Shown piece after piece: positions 63,247 through 64,000 of a stretch of DNA of 64,000 nt (position 1 is its first letter; the number at the start of each line of letters is the position of its first letter). The notes under the pieces are model-generated. The model made no database searches, was not told the origin of the DNA, and saw only the letters and a program-made list of their open reading frames with translations. This DNA is from Elioraea tepida (GTDB lineage Bacteria; Pseudomonadota; Alphaproteobacteria; Acetobacterales; Acetobacteraceae). Where the stretch lies: assembly GCF_019203965.1 (NCBI RefSeq), contig NZ_CP076448.1, forward strand, positions 1,131,001-1,195,000, given 5' to 3'. The translations under genes and the position numbers were made by a program.

Positions 63247-64000
63247 ATGAGGCGCGCGCTCGCGCATGCCGCGGGGCTCGTCCGGTCGGTCGCGATCTAT
63301 CATCGCGGCGGCAGGGCGCGTCGCGCCGCGCTCGACGCCTGGTATCGGCGCTTCCTCGCACCGGGCGAGCTCGCCTTCGACATCGGCGCGCATGTGGGAG
63401 ACCGCGTCGCTGCGTTCCGACGCCTCGGCGCCCGCGTGGTGGCGGTCGAGCCCCAGCCGGGGCCGATGCGCGTTCTGCGCCTGATGTTTGGGCGCGACCG
63501 CGGCGTCACGCTCGTCGCCGCCGCCGTCGCCGCCAGGCCGGGGACGGTGACGCTTCACCTCAACCCGGCGAACCCGACCGTCTCGACCGCCTCGACGGCG
63601 TTCGTGAAGGCGGCCAAGGGCGCCGTCGGCTGGGAGGGGCAGAGCTGGTCGGAGGCGGTCGAGGTTCCCGCCGTGACGCTCGATGCTCTCATCGCCGAGC
63701 ATGGGCTTCCGGCCTTCGCCAAGATCGACGTCGAGGGTTTCGAGGCGGAGGCGCTCGCGGGGCTCGGCACCGCCCCGCGCTCGGTCTCGGTCGAGTTCAC
63801 GACGATCCAGCGCGATGTCGCGACGGCCTGTCTCGACCGTCTCGCCGCGCTCGGCTATCGCGCCTTCAACGCCTCGCTCGGCGAGAGCCTCGCCTTTGCT
63901 CACCCAGGGCCGATCGAGGCCGCGGCAATGGCGGCGTGGCTCGAAGGCCTGCCGGCCGAGGCGAACAGCGGCGACATCTACGCAAGCCTCGAGCCCGCGC
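63247..64000 (+). CDS. FkbM-family methyltransferase (3' end outside window)
   Basis: The frame from ATG 63247 runs off the window after 251 codons. It shows the FkbM/class I SAM-dependent methyltransferase motifs: ELAFDIGAHVGDRVAAFRRL (motif I), VVAVEPQPGPMRVL (motif post-I with acidic Glu), and FAKIDVEGFEAEALAGLG, the FkbM family hallmark. Such enzymes O-methylate sugars or secondary metabolites. It starts 10 bp after the WD40 gene, in GGGAGCGGAG context, so it may share its transcript. Confidence 0.88.
   Translation, partial: MRRALAHAAGLVRSVAIYHRGGRARRAALDAWYRRFLAPGELAFDIGAHVGDRVAAFRRLGARVVAVEPQPGPMRVLRLMFGRDRGVTLVAAAVAARPGTVTLHLNPANPTVSTASTAFVKAAKGAVGWEGQSWSEAVEVPAVTLDALIAEHGLPAFAKIDVEGFEAEALAGLGTAPRSVSVEFTTIQRDVATACLDRLAALGYRAFNASLGESLAFAHPGPIEAAAMAAWLEGLPAEANSGDIYASLEPA

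Overview
The window is very GC-rich, tightly packed DNA from an alphaproteobacterium, most likely a member of the Acetobacteraceae/Rhodospirillales. That placement is inferred from gene content and style: a carB-greA-threonine deaminase run, Bug-type tripartite tricarboxylate receptors, TRAP transporters, MlrC-type metallopeptidases and many short, overlapping gene junctions. No rRNA is present; one tRNA gene, tRNA-Ser(GGA), is.

Layout. (1) 1-21.2 kb is intact chromosomal core and metabolism: carB 3' end, greA, threonine ammonia-lyase, a PEP-CTERM exported protein, an Lrp regulator divergent from a thioredoxin reductase, a LysR regulator, a five-hairpin small-RNA candidate with a strong terminator (6837-6960), a Bug-type receptor, katG divergent from oxyR, an enoyl-CoA hydratase/acyl-CoA synthetase pair, transketolase divergent from a LysR gene, and an SDR plus a complete TRAP transporter. 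(2) 21.5-27.5 kb is the most unusual part. It holds a small propeptide-like protein, a signal-peptide-less subtilisin whose C-terminus runs into a Cys/Ser/Thr/Pro repeat, then an APH-fold kinase, a HopA1-family protein and a LanC-like cyclase with overlapping ends. The last three together resemble a split (class V-like) lanthionine synthetase, and the Cys/Ser/Thr repeat is the obvious candidate substrate. (3) 27.5-43.8 kb is a catabolic and transport block: alpha/beta hydrolase, tripartite tricarboxylate transporter, LVIVD-repeat protein, two MlrC genes (one a remnant), a dipeptide-type ABC transporter, SDR, malate/lactate-type dehydrogenase and a PLP dehydratase. Many of its genes carry single-base frameshifts or in-frame stops. 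(4) 44.06-53.14 kb is a 9-kb integrative element in the 3' end of tRNA-Ser(GGA), bounded by a 15-bp direct repeat. It carries a P4-type integrase, an AlpA-like regulator, a Toprim protein, a RepA-like ATPase, several small unknown genes and two families of palindromic repeats. It has no visible structural phage genes, so it looks like a satellite-type or phage-like island. (5) 53.1-55.9 kb holds no clear intact gene, only one broken coiled-coil protein gene. (6) 55.9-64 kb returns to intact chromosome: VOC protein, glutathione transferase, omega-aminotransferase, a degenerate hybrid sensor kinase, a CobW-type GTPase, a WD40 protein and the start of an FkbM methyltransferase.

Working together: genes of region 2 could form one maturation pathway in which kinase and HopA1 lyase dehydrate Ser/Thr of the subtilisin tail, the LanC-like protein adds Cys thiols, and the subtilisin releases the product. 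This is inference from gene order and domain content. Eleven apparent reading-frame interruptions fall between 23.7 and 54.3 kb and none were seen in the flanks, so either local gene decay or local assembly error has to be considered when using these gene models.
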